Positions 45,534 through 58,286 of a DNA stretch of 64,000 nt are shown here, in pieces (the stretch's first letter is position 1; every line of letters starts with the position of its first letter). Origin of the DNA: Nocardioides sp. Soil805. GTDB taxonomy: Bacteria; Actinomycetota; Actinomycetes; Propionibacteriales; Nocardioidaceae. The stretch lies in NCBI RefSeq assembly GCF_001429625.1, contig NZ_LMSU01000003.1, positions 419,148 to 483,147 of the forward strand. The letters run 5' to 3'. Under the pieces are notes generated by a model. The model did not search any database, was not told the DNA's origin, and saw only the letters and a program-made list of their open reading frames with translations. The position numbers and the translations under genes were made by a program.

Positions 45534-46755
45534 ACGTCTGCAGCAGCAGGGCCAGCGCCACCACCTGGCTGAGGACGACCACGACGACCAGCGACGTCAG
45601 CGACCGCTCGTAGAGCCACCCCGCCCCGGCGCCGCCGATAATCGCGAGCAGCCCCTGGATGCCCGCGAACACGCCGTACGCCGTGGCCCGTCGCGGCGCC
45701 TCGACCAGGTCGGCGACGGCGGCCTTGATCGTGGAGTCCTGCACTCCGTGGGCGAAGCCCCACACGACCACGCCGGCGACGACCACGGCGAGAGTGGGGC
45801 CGAGCGCCAGGGCCGGCACCACGGCGACCAGCACCGGCACGACGAGCAGGATGCGGGCCCCGACGCGGTCGTAGGCCCAGCCGACGAGCAGGGCGGCGAC
45901 CGCCTCGACCGCCATCGCGGTGGCGTAGACGAGAGAGACGGCGGCGACCGGGACGATCCCCTCCACGGTGAGGTGGTAGCCGATGATCCCGAAGGTCACC
46001 AGGGCGCCGGTGGTGAGCGAGGCGGCGACGGCGTAGCGGAAGAAGTCGCCGGGCAGGCCGGCGCCCGCGGCCTCCGCCCACCACCCGCGCTGGGGGGTCG
46101 CCTCGGCGCTGTCAGGCGCGGCCGGCGCGGCCGACGGGTCGTAGACGCTCGGGTCGGGCACCCGGTGGCGCAGGGTCAGGAGCAGCACCATGGCGATCGC
46201 CCCGGGGATCGCGAGCACGGCCATCCCCGCCCAGAGAGTGGAGGCGGCCACCACGGCGGCCACCAGCAGCGGGCCGGCGAAGGCGCCCACCTGGTCGAGG
46301 GCCTTGTGCACCCCGAAGCCGCGGCCGCGACCGACGGCGCCCGCCACGTGGGCCAGCAGGGCCGACTTGGAGGGTGAGCGCACCGCCTTGCCGAGGCGCT
46401 CCAGCAGGATCATGGTGACCGCGAACGCCAGCCCGGCGGACCCCAGCCGCGGGGCGACGAAGAGCAGCGGCACGCAGACCGCGGTGAGCCCGTAGCCGAC
46501 GATGGTGAGCGTCCAGTAGCGCCCGGTCCGGTCGGCCACGGGGCCGAACACCAGGCGCAGCACCAGCGCCATCGCCTCGCCCGCGCCCGTCACCACCCCG
46601 ACGACCACCGCCGAGGCGCCCAGCGCCGCCAGCACCGGGCCGTACATCGACCGGGCGCCCTCGTAGACCATGTCGGCCGCCAGGCTGACGAAGCCGAACC
46701 ACCACACGACCCGCCAGGCGCTCAACCGGGGAACGGGGGCCTCGCTCAGAGCCAT
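45499..46755 (-). CDS. MFS transporter
   Basis: 418 residues with about 12 membrane helices and a charged central loop (~205-230, VPDPSVYDPSAAPAAPDSAEATPQRGWW). FGPVADRTGRYWTLTIVGYG is the MFS loop 2-3 motif. Substrate unknown; drug-efflux-like. ATG 46755 overlaps the CorA stop by 10 bp, so it is downstream in the corA operon. Confidence 0.88.
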   Translation of the reverse strand: MALSEAPVPRLSAWRVVWWFGFVSLAADMVYEGARSMYGPVLAALGASAVVVGVVTGAGEAMALVLRLVFGPVADRTGRYWTLTIVGYGLTAVCVPLLFVAPRLGSAGLAFAVTMILLERLGKAVRSPSKSALLAHVAGAVGRGRGFGVHKALDQVGAFAGPLLVAAVVAASTLWAGMAVLAIPGAIAMVLLLTLRHRVPDPSVYDPSAAPAAPDSAEATPQRGWWAEAAGAGLPGDFFRYAVAASLTTGALVTFGIIGYHLTVEGIVPVAAVSLVYATAMAVEAVAALLVGWAYDRVGARILLVVPVLVAVVPALALGPTLAVVVAGVVVWGFAHGVQDSTIKAAVADLVEAPRRATAYGVFAGIQGLLAIIGGAGAGWLYERSLTSLVVVVVLSQVVALALLLQTFRRTARRSRAG

Positions 46756-47723
46756 CCAGACCTCTTGAAGAACCACAGCAGGAACGCCGAGGCCCCCACC
46801 ATCAGCGCGATGGCGAAGGCGTAGCCGTAGTCCCAGTGCAGCTCGGGCATGTGGTCGAAGTTCATCCCGTAGACCCCCGCGATGAGGGTGGGTACGACGA
46901 CGAGCGCGGCGCCGGCGGAGATCTTGCGCATGTCCTCGTTCTGCTGGACCGAAATGCGCGCGAGATGGGCGTCGAAGGCCGTGGACAGCAGCCCGTCGAG
47001 GTTGTCGATGACCTCCGAGACGCGCTGGAGGTGGTCGGAAACGTCGCGGAAGTAGGTGGCGGTCTTCTCGTCGATCCCGCCCAGCTCCGCCAGGGCGAAG
47101 CGGCGCATGGGGTCGCGGAGCGGCATGACCGCGCGGCGTACCTCGGCGATCTCGCGCTTGAGGGTGTAGATGCGCACCGAGTCGTCGGTGCGGGCGGGGG
47201 AGAAGACGGACGCCTCGACCTCGTCGACGTCGATCTCCAGGGCGGCGCCGACCTTCTCGTACTCGTCCACCACGCGGTCGCAGATCGCGTACATCACCGC
47301 CATCGGCCCGTGCTCGAGCACCTGGGCCCGCTGCTCCAGGTCGCGCCGCGACGTGGCCAGGTCGATGCCCTGGCCGTGCCGGACGGTGACCACGAAGTCG
47401 CGCCCGATGAAGAGGTTGATCTCCCCGGTCTCCACGGCGTCGTGCTCGTCGACGTACCAGAGGGTCTTGAGGACGAGGAAGATCGTGTCGCCGTACCGCT
47501 CGACCTTGGGACGCTGGTGGGAGTCGCCGGCATCCTCCACGGCCAGCGGGTGCAGGTCGAAGGTGGCGGCGATCTGCTGCAGCTCCTCCCGGGACGGGTC
47601 GTGGATGCCCACCCACTGGAAGTCGCCGGTCCCGCACGGGACGCGTGCGTGCCCGAGGCTCGGGTCCCCGTCGTCGAGGGGGACGCGCACGCCGTCGTGG
47701 TACAGCGCGTTGTCGACGATCAC
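46746..47723 (-). CDS. corA: CorA-family magnesium/cobalt transporter
   Basis: 325 residues. Long N-terminal cytosolic domain followed by two C-terminal helices bracketing GVYGMNFDHMPEL, the GMN selectivity motif. Pentameric Mg2+ channel. Promoter TAGCCT (47730-47735, minus strand) lies 6 nt before the GTG at 47723 and is divergent from the phosphatase promoter 8 bp away. First gene of the operon with the MFS transporter. Confidence 0.94.
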   Translation of the reverse strand: MIVDNALYHDGVRVPLDDGDPSLGHARVPCGTGDFQWVGIHDPSREELQQIAATFDLHPLAVEDAGDSHQRPKVERYGDTIFLVLKTLWYVDEHDAVETGEINLFIGRDFVVTVRHGQGIDLATSRRDLEQRAQVLEHGPMAVMYAICDRVVDEYEKVGAALEIDVDEVEASVFSPARTDDSVRIYTLKREIAEVRRAVMPLRDPMRRFALAELGGIDEKTATYFRDVSDHLQRVSEVIDNLDGLLSTAFDAHLARISVQQNEDMRKISAGAALVVVPTLIAGVYGMNFDHMPELHWDYGYAFAIALMVGASAFLLWFFKRSGWL

Positions 47724-47729
47724 CCTGTC

Positions 47730-47748
47730 AGGCTAGTGCCATTAGGGT
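47730..47748. promoter_or_regulatory. Back-to-back leaderless promoters (corA and phosphatase)
   Basis: TAGCCT (minus, 47730-47735) and TAGGGT (plus, 47743-47748) serve genes starting at 47723 and 47756; only 32 bp separate the start codons. Confidence 0.5.
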
Positions 47749-47755
47749 CACCGGC

Positions 47756-48484
47756 ATGGCAACCGTGATCCTCGTGCGACACGGCCGCACCACCGCCAAC
47801 GCCACCGGCGTGCTGGCGGGTCGGCTCGCCGGCGTCCGGCTCGACGAGCGCGGCACCGAGCAGGCCGCAGCGACCGGTGCGCGGCTCGCGCCGGTGCGGC
47901 TGGCGGCCGCCGTGTCCAGTCCCCTCGAGCGCTGCAAGCAGACGACGCGCGCCGTGCTGGCCGCCCAGTCCGGCGACGTGGCCGTCACCACCGAGCGCCG
48001 CCTCAGCGAGTGCGACTACGGCGAGTGGCAGGGCCGCGCCCTCAAGGACCTCGCCAAGGAGCCGTTGTGGAAGGTCGTTCAGTCGCAGCCGTCTGCGGTC
48101 ACCTTCCCGGGCGGGGAGTCGATGCGGGCGATGCAGGACCGCGCCGTCGAGGCCGTCCGCCGCCACGACCGGCTCGTCGAGGAGCAGCACGGCCCCGGGG
48201 CGGTGTGGCTGGCGGTGAGCCACGGCGACGTGATCAAGGCGATCCTGGCCGACGCCCTCGGCACCCACCTCGACCTCTTCCAGCGCATCCAGGTCGACCC
48301 GGCGTCGGTGTCGATCGTGCGCTACACCGAGTCGCGGCCCTACGTCCTGGGCACCAACACGTCCGCGGGCGACCTGTCGTGGCTGAGCCCGCCGGCGAAG
48401 AAGCGGGCCGGCAGCCGTCGTCGTACGGCGGACGCACCGGTCGGCGGCGGAGCCGGGCCGGAGTCGTCCCCGGCAGGGTCCTAG
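47756..48484 (+). CDS. Histidine phosphatase, MSMEG_4193 family
   Basis: 242 residues. ATVILVRHGRTTANATGVLAGR (catalytic RHG), SSPLERCKQTT, LSECDYGEWQGRAL, and WLAVSHGDVIKAILADALG (second His). The MSMEG_4193 family lies beside mshC in many actinobacteria, as here, two genes upstream of it. Substrate unknown. The C-terminal ~40 residues are basic and disordered. Confidence 0.9.
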   Translation: MATVILVRHGRTTANATGVLAGRLAGVRLDERGTEQAAATGARLAPVRLAAAVSSPLERCKQTTRAVLAAQSGDVAVTTERRLSECDYGEWQGRALKDLAKEPLWKVVQSQPSAVTFPGGESMRAMQDRAVEAVRRHDRLVEEQHGPGAVWLAVSHGDVIKAILADALGTHLDLFQRIQVDPASVSIVRYTESRPYVLGTNTSAGDLSWLSPPAKKRAGSRRRTADAPVGGGAGPESSPAGS

Positions 48485-48487
48485 GGT
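48482..48487 (+). promoter_or_regulatory. -10 box of DUF3090 gene
   Basis: TAGGGT, 7-nt gap to the ATG at 48495; selects this over the GTG at 48486. Confidence 0.45.
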
Positions 48488-48494
48488 GAGTGGC

Positions 48495-49076
48495 ATGCCT
48501 CTCGTCCACGCCTTCGACCCGCCCGAGCGCTTCGTCGCCGGCACCGTCGGCGAGCCCGGTCACCGGACCTTCTTCCTGCAGGCCCGAGACGGGGCCCGCG
48601 TCACCAGCGTCGCCCTGGAGAAGCAGCAGGTCGAGGCGCTGGCCGAGCGCGTCGACGAGCTGCTCGACGAGGTGATGCAGGCCGCCGGCGGCAGTGCCCT
48701 CGTGCCGGCCGTCGCGCCGTTCGACCTCGTCGACAACGAGCCGCTGGAGCAGCCGATCGAGGAGGAGTTCCGAGCCGGCACGATGACGCTGTCCTGGGAC
48801 TCCTCGACCGAGCGCATCGTCATCGAGGTCTTCCCCTTCACCGAGGCGGCCGTGGTCTCCCCGGAGCAGGTCGACGAGGACCTCGAGGAGCCGGAGCCGG
48901 ACGAGATCTTCCTGGTCCGCCTGACCGCCGGCGCCGCCCGCGCGTTCGTCGGCCGGGCCCGCACCGTGATCGGCGCCGGGCGCCCCGACTGCCCGTTCTG
49001 CGGCAACCCCGTGGACCCCGACGGCCACCTGTGCGTCCGGGCCAACGGCTTCAAGCGCCGAGACCCGCAGGCCTGA
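48495..49076 (+). CDS. DUF3090 family protein
   Basis: 193 residues. PLVHAFDPPERFVAGTVGEPGHRTFFLQA at the start and RLTAGAARAFVGRARTVIGAGRPDCPFCGNPVDPDGHLC at the end define DUF3090 (also called YcaQ-unrelated, RBS-start family); the last part looks like a small Cys/His metal site. Always found near mshC in actinobacteria; role unknown. Start from -10 spacing. Confidence 0.88.
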   Translation: MPLVHAFDPPERFVAGTVGEPGHRTFFLQARDGARVTSVALEKQQVEALAERVDELLDEVMQAAGGSALVPAVAPFDLVDNEPLEQPIEEEFRAGTMTLSWDSSTERIVIEVFPFTEAAVVSPEQVDEDLEEPEPDEIFLVRLTAGAARAFVGRARTVIGAGRPDCPFCGNPVDPDGHLCVRANGFKRRDPQA

Positions 49077-49083
49077 CCCGGAC

Positions 49084-49857
49084 GTGGCCGAGCCCACCGG
49101 TGGCGACGTCCTGGCCGGGGAGATCACCCTCCACGGCCGGGTGATGCCCGCCTCCAACGCCACCTTCGTCGGCGAGATCGACGGCGTGCGGTGCGTCTAC
49201 AAGCCGATCCGCGGCGAGCGCCCGCTGTGGGACTTCCCGGACGGCACGCTCGCGGCGCGCGAGGTGGCGTCGTACGCCGTGTCCGAGGCCTTCGGCTGGG
49301 ACGTCGTCCCGCTCACCGTCCTCCGTGAGGGGCCGCACGGCCCCGGCATGGTCCAGCTCTGGCGCGAGCCCGACCCGGCCCAGGACGCCGTCGACCTCGT
49401 CCCCGAGGGACGGGTCCCGGCGGGCTTCCGGCACGTCTTCGACGGCCTCGACGAGTCCGACCGGCCGATCGCGCTCGTCCACGAGGACTCCGACGCGCTG
49501 CGGCGGATGGCCGTGTTCGACGTCGTGGTCAACAACGCCGACCGCAAGGGCGGCCACGTGCTGGCCATGCCCGACGGGCACCGCTACGGCGTCGACCACG
49601 GGGTGACCTTCCACGTCGAGCACAAGCTGCGCACCGTCCTGTGGGGCTGGGCGGGGGAGCCGCTCACCGAGGAGGAGGTCGCCGGCGTCGAGAAGGTGCT
49701 CGACGCGCTGCGCGGCGACCTGGGTGAGCTGCTCGAGGACATGCTCGCCGTCGACGAGGTGGAGGCCACCCGCCGGCGCGCCGAGCGCCTGCTGCGCACC
49801 GGCGTGCTGCCGGACCCGCAGGGGTCGTGGCCGGTCATCCCCTGGCCGCCGTTCTAG
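49084..49857 (+). CDS. SCO1664-family protein (kinase-like)
   Basis: 257 residues. [28 protein letters not shown] (Lys-containing nucleotide loop), [17 protein letters not shown] and [22 protein letters not shown] resemble the catalytic loop of PI3/PI4-kinase-like proteins (SCO1664 family). GTG 49084, 7 bp after the DUF3090 stop. Part of the conserved mshC neighbourhood; substrate unknown. Confidence 0.88.
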   Translation: MAEPTGGDVLAGEITLHGRVMPASNATFVGEIDGVRCVYKPIRGERPLWDFPDGTLAAREVASYAVSEAFGWDVVPLTVLREGPHGPGMVQLWREPDPAQDAVDLVPEGRVPAGFRHVFDGLDESDRPIALVHEDSDALRRMAVFDVVVNNADRKGGHVLAMPDGHRYGVDHGVTFHVEHKLRTVLWGWAGEPLTEEEVAGVEKVLDALRGDLGELLEDMLAVDEVEATRRRAERLLRTGVLPDPQGSWPVIPWPPF

Positions 49858-49863
49858 GCCGGA

Positions 49864-49869
49864 TAGGCT
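49864..49869 (+). promoter_or_regulatory. -10 box of mshC
   Basis: TAGGCT, 7-nt gap to the ATG at 49877. Confidence 0.5.
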
Positions 49870-49876
49870 GCCCGGC

Positions 49877-51115
49877 ATGCGCAGCTGGTCTGATCCCGAC
49901 GTCCCGACCCTCCCCGTCAGCGGCCCCGTCGTGCGGGTCCACGACACCGCCACGAGGGAGCTCGTCGAGACCCGCCCCGAGGGTCCGGCCCGGCTCTACG
50001 TCTGCGGCATCACGCCGTACGACGCCACCCACATCGGCCACGCCGCGACGTACGTCGCCTTCGACCTGCTCAACCGCGCGTGGCGCACCGCCGGCCACGA
50101 GGTGACCTACGTCCAGAACGTCACGGACGTCGACGACCCGCTGCTGGAGCGGGCCACCAAGGTCGGTGTGGACTGGGTCGAGCTGGCCGAGCGGGAGACC
50201 GAGCTCTTCCGCCACGACATGGAGGCCCTGCGGGTCCTGCCCCCGGCCGAGTACGTGGGTGCGGTGGAGTCGATCCCGCTCGTCATCGACCTCATCCAGC
50301 GGCTCCAGGAGGTTGGCGCCGTCTACCAGGTCGAGACCGACCTCTACTTCTCCGTCACCGCCGACCCGGCCTTCGGCGACGTGTCCGGCTGGGACCGCGA
50401 GACCATGCTGCGCGTCTTCCCCGACCGCGGCGGCGACCCCGACCGGCCCGGCAAGAAGGACCCGCTCGACTGCATCGTGTGGCGCGGCGAGCGCGAGGGC
50501 GAGCCGTCCTGGGCCAGCCCGTTCGGCCCCGGCCGGCCCGGCTGGCACATCGAGTGCACCGCCATCGCCCTGGAGCACCTCGGCACGGCCTTCGACGTCC
50601 AGGGCGGCGGCAGCGACCTCGTCTTCCCGCACCACGAGATGAGCGCCGGCGAGGCCCAGGTGGCCGGCTCCGGCGAGCGCTTCGCGCGGGCCTACCTCCA
50701 CGCCGGGATGGTCGCCTACGACGGCGAGAAGATGTCGAAGTCCCGGGGCAACCTCGTCTTCGTGTCGGCGCTGCGCAACAGCGACGTCGACCCGATGGCC
50801 ATCAGGCTGGTGCTGCTGCGCCACCACTACCGCAGCGACTGGGAGTGGACCGACGCCCAGCTCTGGGACGCCGTGGAGACCCTCGACTCGTGGCGCAAGG
50901 CCTTCTCGCTCGGCGCCGGGGCCCCCGCGGGGCCGGTCGTCGACGCCGTGCTCACCGCGCTGGCCGACGACCTCGACGCGCCCACGGCCGTCGCGGCGGT
51001 CGAGGGCTGGGTGGCCGCGACCCTCGGGGACCACGGGCTCGCCGACACCAGCGACCGGGACGCGGCCGCGACCCTGCTGCCGGTGCTCGACGCGGCGCTC
51101 GGTCTCGCCCTCTGA
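49877..51115 (+). CDS. mshC: Cysteine:1-D-myo-inosityl-GlcN ligase (mycothiol biosynthesis)
   Basis: 412 residues, the usual MshC length. Class I aminoacyl-tRNA synthetase fold related to Cys[27 protein letters not shown] (HIGH as HIGH/AT), [14 protein letters not shown] (KMSKS), zinc ligands [14 protein letters not shown] and HHEMS. Joins cysteine to GlcN-Ins in mycothiol synthesis. Own leaderless promoter. mshA, mshB and mshD are not in this window. Confidence 0.95.
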   Translation: MRSWSDPDVPTLPVSGPVVRVHDTATRELVETRPEGPARLYVCGITPYDATHIGHAATYVAFDLLNRAWRTAGHEVTYVQNVTDVDDPLLERATKVGVDWVELAERETELFRHDMEALRVLPPAEYVGAVESIPLVIDLIQRLQEVGAVYQVETDLYFSVTADPAFGDVSGWDRETMLRVFPDRGGDPDRPGKKDPLDCIVWRGEREGEPSWASPFGPGRPGWHIECTAIALEHLGTAFDVQGGGSDLVFPHHEMSAGEAQVAGSGERFARAYLHAGMVAYDGEKMSKSRGNLVFVSALRNSDVDPMAIRLVLLRHHYRSDWEWTDAQLWDAVETLDSWRKAFSLGAGAPAGPVVDAVLTALADDLDAPTAVAAVEGWVAATLGDHGLADTSDRDAAATLLPVLDAALGLAL

Positions 51116-51961
51116 TCAGTCCTGGTCGCGGCGCTTGAGGTAGCGCTCGAACTCCCGGGCGATCGCCTCGCCGCTGGCCTCGGGCAGGTCGGCGGTGTCC
51201 CGGGTCTCCTCGAGGGCGCGGATGTAGTCGGCGACGTCCTCGTCCTCCTCGGCGAGCTCGTCGACCCCCCGCTCCCACGCCTTGGAGTCCTCGGGCAGGT
51301 CGCCGAGCGGGATGCTGCACTCCAGCAGGTCCTCGAGGGCCCCGATGAGGGCGAGCGTGGCCTTGGGGCACGGCGGCTGGGCGACGTAGTGGGGCACGGC
51401 CGCCCAGTAGGACGCCGAGGGGATGTCGAGCTGGACGCAGGCGTCGGAGAAGACGCCCACGATCCCGGTGGGACCCTCGTACGTCGACTGCTCGAGCTTG
51501 AGGCGGTCCACCAGCTCGGGCTCGGTGGCGGTGCCGGTGACGGGGATGGGCCGGGTGTGGGGCGCGTCCGCGAGCAGCGCTCCCAGGGTCACCACCAGCT
51601 CGCCGCCGAGGTCGTCGCAGGCCGCCAGCAGCTCGGCGCAGAACTGGCGCCAGCGCATGTTGGGCTCGATCCCGCGGACGAGGATGACGTCGCGGTGCAG
51701 GCCCGGGGGAGAGGCGATGGCGATGCGCGTGGTCGGCCAGGTGAGCCTGCGGTGGCCGTGGTCGTCGGTGCCGACCATGGGCCGGTTGACCTGGAAGTCG
51801 TAGAACTCCTCGGGATCGATCGCCCCGATCACCGTGGCGTCCCACACGGCCATGAGGTGGTCGACGACCGCGGAGGCCGCGTCGGCCGCGTCGTTCCAGC
51901 CCTCGAAGGCCGCGATCACCACGGGGGACACCAGGTCCTGGACATCGTCGAACTCGATCAC
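51116..51961 (-). CDS. PAC2-family protein
   Basis: 281 residues. PAC2 fold: VIAAFEGWNDAADAASAVVDHLM, ILVRGIEPNMRWRQFCAELL, LVVTLGALLADAPHTRPIPVTGTA and SASYWAAVPHYVAQPPCPKATLALI. PAC2 members in archaea and eukaryotes are proteasome assembly chaperones; actinobacterial ones neighbour mshC or proteasome genes and their role is unproven. TACGCT (51968-51973, minus strand) is 6 nt before the GTG at 51961. Confidence 0.88.
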   Translation of the reverse strand: MIEFDDVQDLVSPVVIAAFEGWNDAADAASAVVDHLMAVWDATVIGAIDPEEFYDFQVNRPMVGTDDHGHRRLTWPTTRIAIASPPGLHRDVILVRGIEPNMRWRQFCAELLAACDDLGGELVVTLGALLADAPHTRPIPVTGTATEPELVDRLKLEQSTYEGPTGIVGVFSDACVQLDIPSASYWAAVPHYVAQPPCPKATLALIGALEDLLECSIPLGDLPEDSKAWERGVDELAEEDEDVADYIRALEETRDTADLPEASGEAIAREFERYLKRRDQD

Positions 51962-52316
51962 CGTTCCAGCGTAGTCCGCGAGGAGCGCCGGGCGAGGGAG
52001 AGCGGCGGGTCCGGGACCGAGCGTCGCCGCCCCCGTCACGGCGACGATCGCTCCCCTCCAGGCCCCCCACCCCCTGATCGGATGCCCGTCGGCCCACGGT
52101 AGGTCGCTCCCCGGCGGATCGGAATCACCCGTCCGGGTGGACGAGGAGACCCGGGCGGGCCATGCACGGATGCCGTCCGGCAGCCGTCGGGCGTCCGGGT
52201 GGGGGTCCCGGGGATTTAGGGGCCGGACCGGGGCGGTGTCACGATCTGGGAAGGGTGTCCACCCCGTGGACGCCGAACCTAGGCTGGCACCCCAGCCGAG
52301 AGGAGCCGAGAGGCCT
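51962..52316. other. 355-bp non-coding leader region of metH
   Basis: No reading frame with start signal and good codon pattern. A TAGGCT -10 (52280-52285) lies 31 nt before the metH GTG. Short imperfect hairpins are present, including ACCCG-tc-CGGGT at 52127-52138. No cobalamin or SAM riboswitch consensus was recognised by eye. Confidence 0.5.
52280..52285 (+). promoter_or_regulatory. -10 box of metH
   Basis: TAGGCT; transcription would begin near 52291, leaving a ~26-nt leader with GAGAGGAGCCGAGAGG as Shine-Dalgarno before GTG 52317. Confidence 0.45.
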
Positions 52317-56041
<3,725 letters not shown>

Positions 56042-56060
<19 letters not shown>

Positions 56061-56731
56061 GCGGGCTCGTCGTCCTCGGGGTCGAGGTCGCCCCCGGTCG
56101 GGTCCGGGGCGGCCCGGTCCTCGAGCCACGCGCCGCCGATCGGCTCGCGGTCCCACGACGTGATGACCCAGCCGTCGGCGGGGCTGCCGTCGAGGACGAT
56201 GCAGCCGGTGTTGTGCAGGCCCTCGTGGACCGGGGCGTGGTCGCCGCTCGCGCGGTGGGTCACCCACGTGCGGATCGCGGCGCCGTGGCTGACGACGAGG
56301 GTCACGTCGGCGCCGCCGGCGCAGACCCGCTCGATGGCCTCGTCGTACCGGGCCAGGAACTCCGCGCCCGTCTCGCCGCCGGGCATCCGGCGCTCGAGGT
56401 CGCCGTCGAGCCACCCGCCGATGGTGCCGAGGAAGCCCTCGATCGCGGGGTGGTCGTTGCGCATCTCGAACTCGCCGGCCGCGATCTCGCGGAGCCCGTC
56501 GTGGACGACGGGCTCGAGGCCGATGGCCGCGGCGATCGGCGACGCCGTCTGGGTGGTCCGCACGGCGGTGGACACGGCGACGTGGCCGATGCCCTCGGAT
56601 GCCAGCGCCTGCGCGGCCGCCTGCGCCTGGCGCAGGCCCAGCTCGGTGAGCGGGTGCCCGGGGGCCGCGGTGTCGAGCGCCGCGGTCGTGTTGGCGGACG
56701 TCTGGCCGTGGCGGAGGAGCAGCAGGCGCAT
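56042..56731 (-). CDS. Histidine phosphatase (phosphoglycerate mutase-like)
   Basis: 229 residues. [21 protein letters not shown] (RHG), [39 protein letters not shown] and [15 protein letters not shown] (second His). C-terminal tail is acidic ([13 protein letters not shown]). TAGCCT (56739-56744, minus strand) is 7 nt before the ATG at 56731. Substrate unknown; third histidine phosphatase in this window. Confidence 0.88.
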
Positions 56732-56738
56732 GGGGGCA

Positions 56739-56744
56739 AGGCTA
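56739..56744 (-). promoter_or_regulatory. -10 box of histidine phosphatase gene
   Basis: TAGCCT on the minus strand, 7-nt gap to the ATG at 56731. Confidence 0.45.
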
Positions 56745-56754
56745 GGGGTGGGAC

Positions 56755-57156
56755 CTACCGGCCGCGCTCGCGGTCCGACGACCGTGCCGACTCCCTCGCC
56801 GGCGTCCAGGCCACGACCAGCGCGCCGGTGACGAGGTAGACCACCTGCAGGACGTGGAACCCGCGGATGGAGGCGATCTCCCCGACGATCCAGAACACCA
56901 TGACGGTTCCCGCCGTGATGCTGGCGAGCTGCCATCCGTCGCTGCCTTTCAACATCGCGGCCGCGGCGACCAGGGAGCTGCCACCGACGACAGCCATCAG
57001 GACGACGCCGGGGAGGTAGTTGCTGCGGAAGTCGGTGTGGCGGACCCAGGACTCCTGCTCGGGGATCCACTCCGTCATCAGGGCGAGCCCGCCGACCGCG
57101 GCGGTGACGCCGTTGAAGAGGAGCAGGCCGACGAGTGCCTTGCTCCTGCCCGTCAT
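56755..57156 (-). CDS. Small four-helix membrane protein
   Basis: 133 residues with about four membrane helices (ALVGLLLFNGVTAAVGGLALM; YLPGVVLMAVVGGSSLVAAAAML; LASITAGTVMVFWIVGEIASI; VLQVVYLVTGALVVAW) and a basic tail (ARESARSSDRERGR). GGAGGGGGAG lies 2-11 nt before the ATG at 57156, which is preferred over an upstream in-frame ATG at 57189. Not recognised. Confidence 0.7.
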   Translation of the reverse strand: MTGRSKALVGLLLFNGVTAAVGGLALMTEWIPEQESWVRHTDFRSNYLPGVVLMAVVGGSSLVAAAAMLKGSDGWQLASITAGTVMVFWIVGEIASIRGFHVLQVVYLVTGALVVAWTPARESARSSDRERGR

Positions 57157-57237
57157 CGCTCCCCCTCCGGAGGTGCCCACGCTAGGCACAGCCCGATGCG
57201 CCCGGCAGTGCCGAAGGTCCCACGTCGCCCGGACCGG

Positions 57238-58119
57238 TCAGGGGGCGCCGTGCTGGTCCGCAGTCGCTGCGGGGGGATCCGGCGGGTGGTGGCCGAAGGG
57301 GAGCTGTCCGGGAGAGCCGAGCGCGGCGAGCACGCTGGGGAGCAGGGCCTTGGCCGTCCGGCGGTAGCCCGCCGCTGACGGGTGGAACCGGTCGACCGCG
57401 AACATCTGGTCGGGCTGCGTGACGAAGAAGGGGCCGACCACGTCGGCCAGGGAGACGGCATGGGCGCCCAGGCTCGTCGCGGTCACGCGCTGGGCCGCCG
57501 CGAGCTGGCGCGAGGCCAGGCGCCCGACCGCCCGGAGGGGCTGCGGCACTGCGGCCAGTGCCCCGAGGTCGGGGCAGGTGCCGACGACGACCGGCACGCC
57601 CTGCTCGTGGAGCGCTGCGACGACCTCGCTGAGGTGCCGCGTGGACACCGCGGTGCGCACCCGGTGGATGACGTCGTTGCCTCCCACGACGATGACTGCC
57701 ACGTCGGCCCGGTAGCCCGCCGGGAGCGCCGCCAGCTGCGCCCGGACCATCGAGGTCTCCGCCCCCACGCACGCCCCGGTGCGCAGTCGCACCGCGCGCC
57801 GACTGGCCTTCGCGAGCCGGGTGGACAGCTGTCCGCCCAGGGTGTGCTCCGGCAGGTCGGCCCCGAGGCCGGCGGCGATCGAGTCGCCCAGCACGAGCAG
57901 GTCGAGGGGGTCGCCGTACTTCTTCTTGTAGGTGCGGTCCGCGGACGGGGCCTCCTCCCCGAGCGGCTTGCCGATGAGTCGACGTGCGACGCGGGCCTGG
58001 AGGAGGAAGGTCCGGTGACCGACCGCGCCCAGCGCCAGCAGGCCTGCGATCCCGACGGCACTCCGGGTCACCTTTGGACGCTTCGGGGGTAGCTCCAGCA
58101 GGTTCGGCGGCGAGGACAT
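57238..58119 (-). CDS. SGNH/GDSL-family hydrolase
   Basis: 293 residues. Block I LLVLGDSIAAGLGADLPEHTLGG (nucleophile Ser), block III VVGGNDVIHR, block V AVDRFHPSAAGYRRTAKALLP (Asp and His). A membrane-proximal N-terminal hydrophobic stretch (VGIAGLLALGAVGHRTFLL) suggests membrane anchoring. Serine esterase or acyl-hydrolase acting outside or at the membrane. ATG 58119; the upstream in-frame starts are not supported. Confidence 0.85.
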   Translation of the reverse strand: MSSPPNLLELPPKRPKVTRSAVGIAGLLALGAVGHRTFLLQARVARRLIGKPLGEEAPSADRTYKKKYGDPLDLLVLGDSIAAGLGADLPEHTLGGQLSTRLAKASRRAVRLRTGACVGAETSMVRAQLAALPAGYRADVAVIVVGGNDVIHRVRTAVSTRHLSEVVAALHEQGVPVVVGTCPDLGALAAVPQPLRAVGRLASRQLAAAQRVTATSLGAHAVSLADVVGPFFVTQPDQMFAVDRFHPSAAGYRRTAKALLPSVLAALGSPGQLPFGHHPPDPPAATADQHGAP

Positions 58120-58190
58120 GCGCCCAGAGGACCACCGTCTCGTGTCCGGCCGGCCGACGCGCGGTGAGCGGCTGGTGTACGTCCGCCGCC

Positions 58191-58210
58191 ACCGTCCACC
58201 ACCGTCCACC
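58191..58210. repeat. Two tandem copies of a 10-bp unit
   Basis: ACCGTCCACC twice in direct tandem, in the gap between the divergent hydrolase and mannosyltransferase genes. Short and possibly chance; no further copies. Confidence 0.4.
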
Positions 58211-58273
58211 ACCCGCCACCGCCCCGACCCCGGCGGTTCACCCGGTCGTCGCGCCGCCTCGGCCTGCCGTCCC

Positions 58274-58279
58274 TAGCGT
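58274..58279 (+). promoter_or_regulatory. -10 box of mannosyltransferase gene
   Basis: TAGCGT, 7-nt gap to the ATG at 58287. Confidence 0.45.
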
Positions 58280-58286
58280 GCCGCGC

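Noticed and set aside
51962..52316. Possible cobalamin riboswitch
   Set aside because: The conserved B12-box and the GCCACTG-type core were not found by eye; only short GC-rich hairpins.
58191..58210. Tandem 10-bp repeat as an origin or iteron
   Set aside because: Only two copies in a Pro-codon-like context; too short to support a function.
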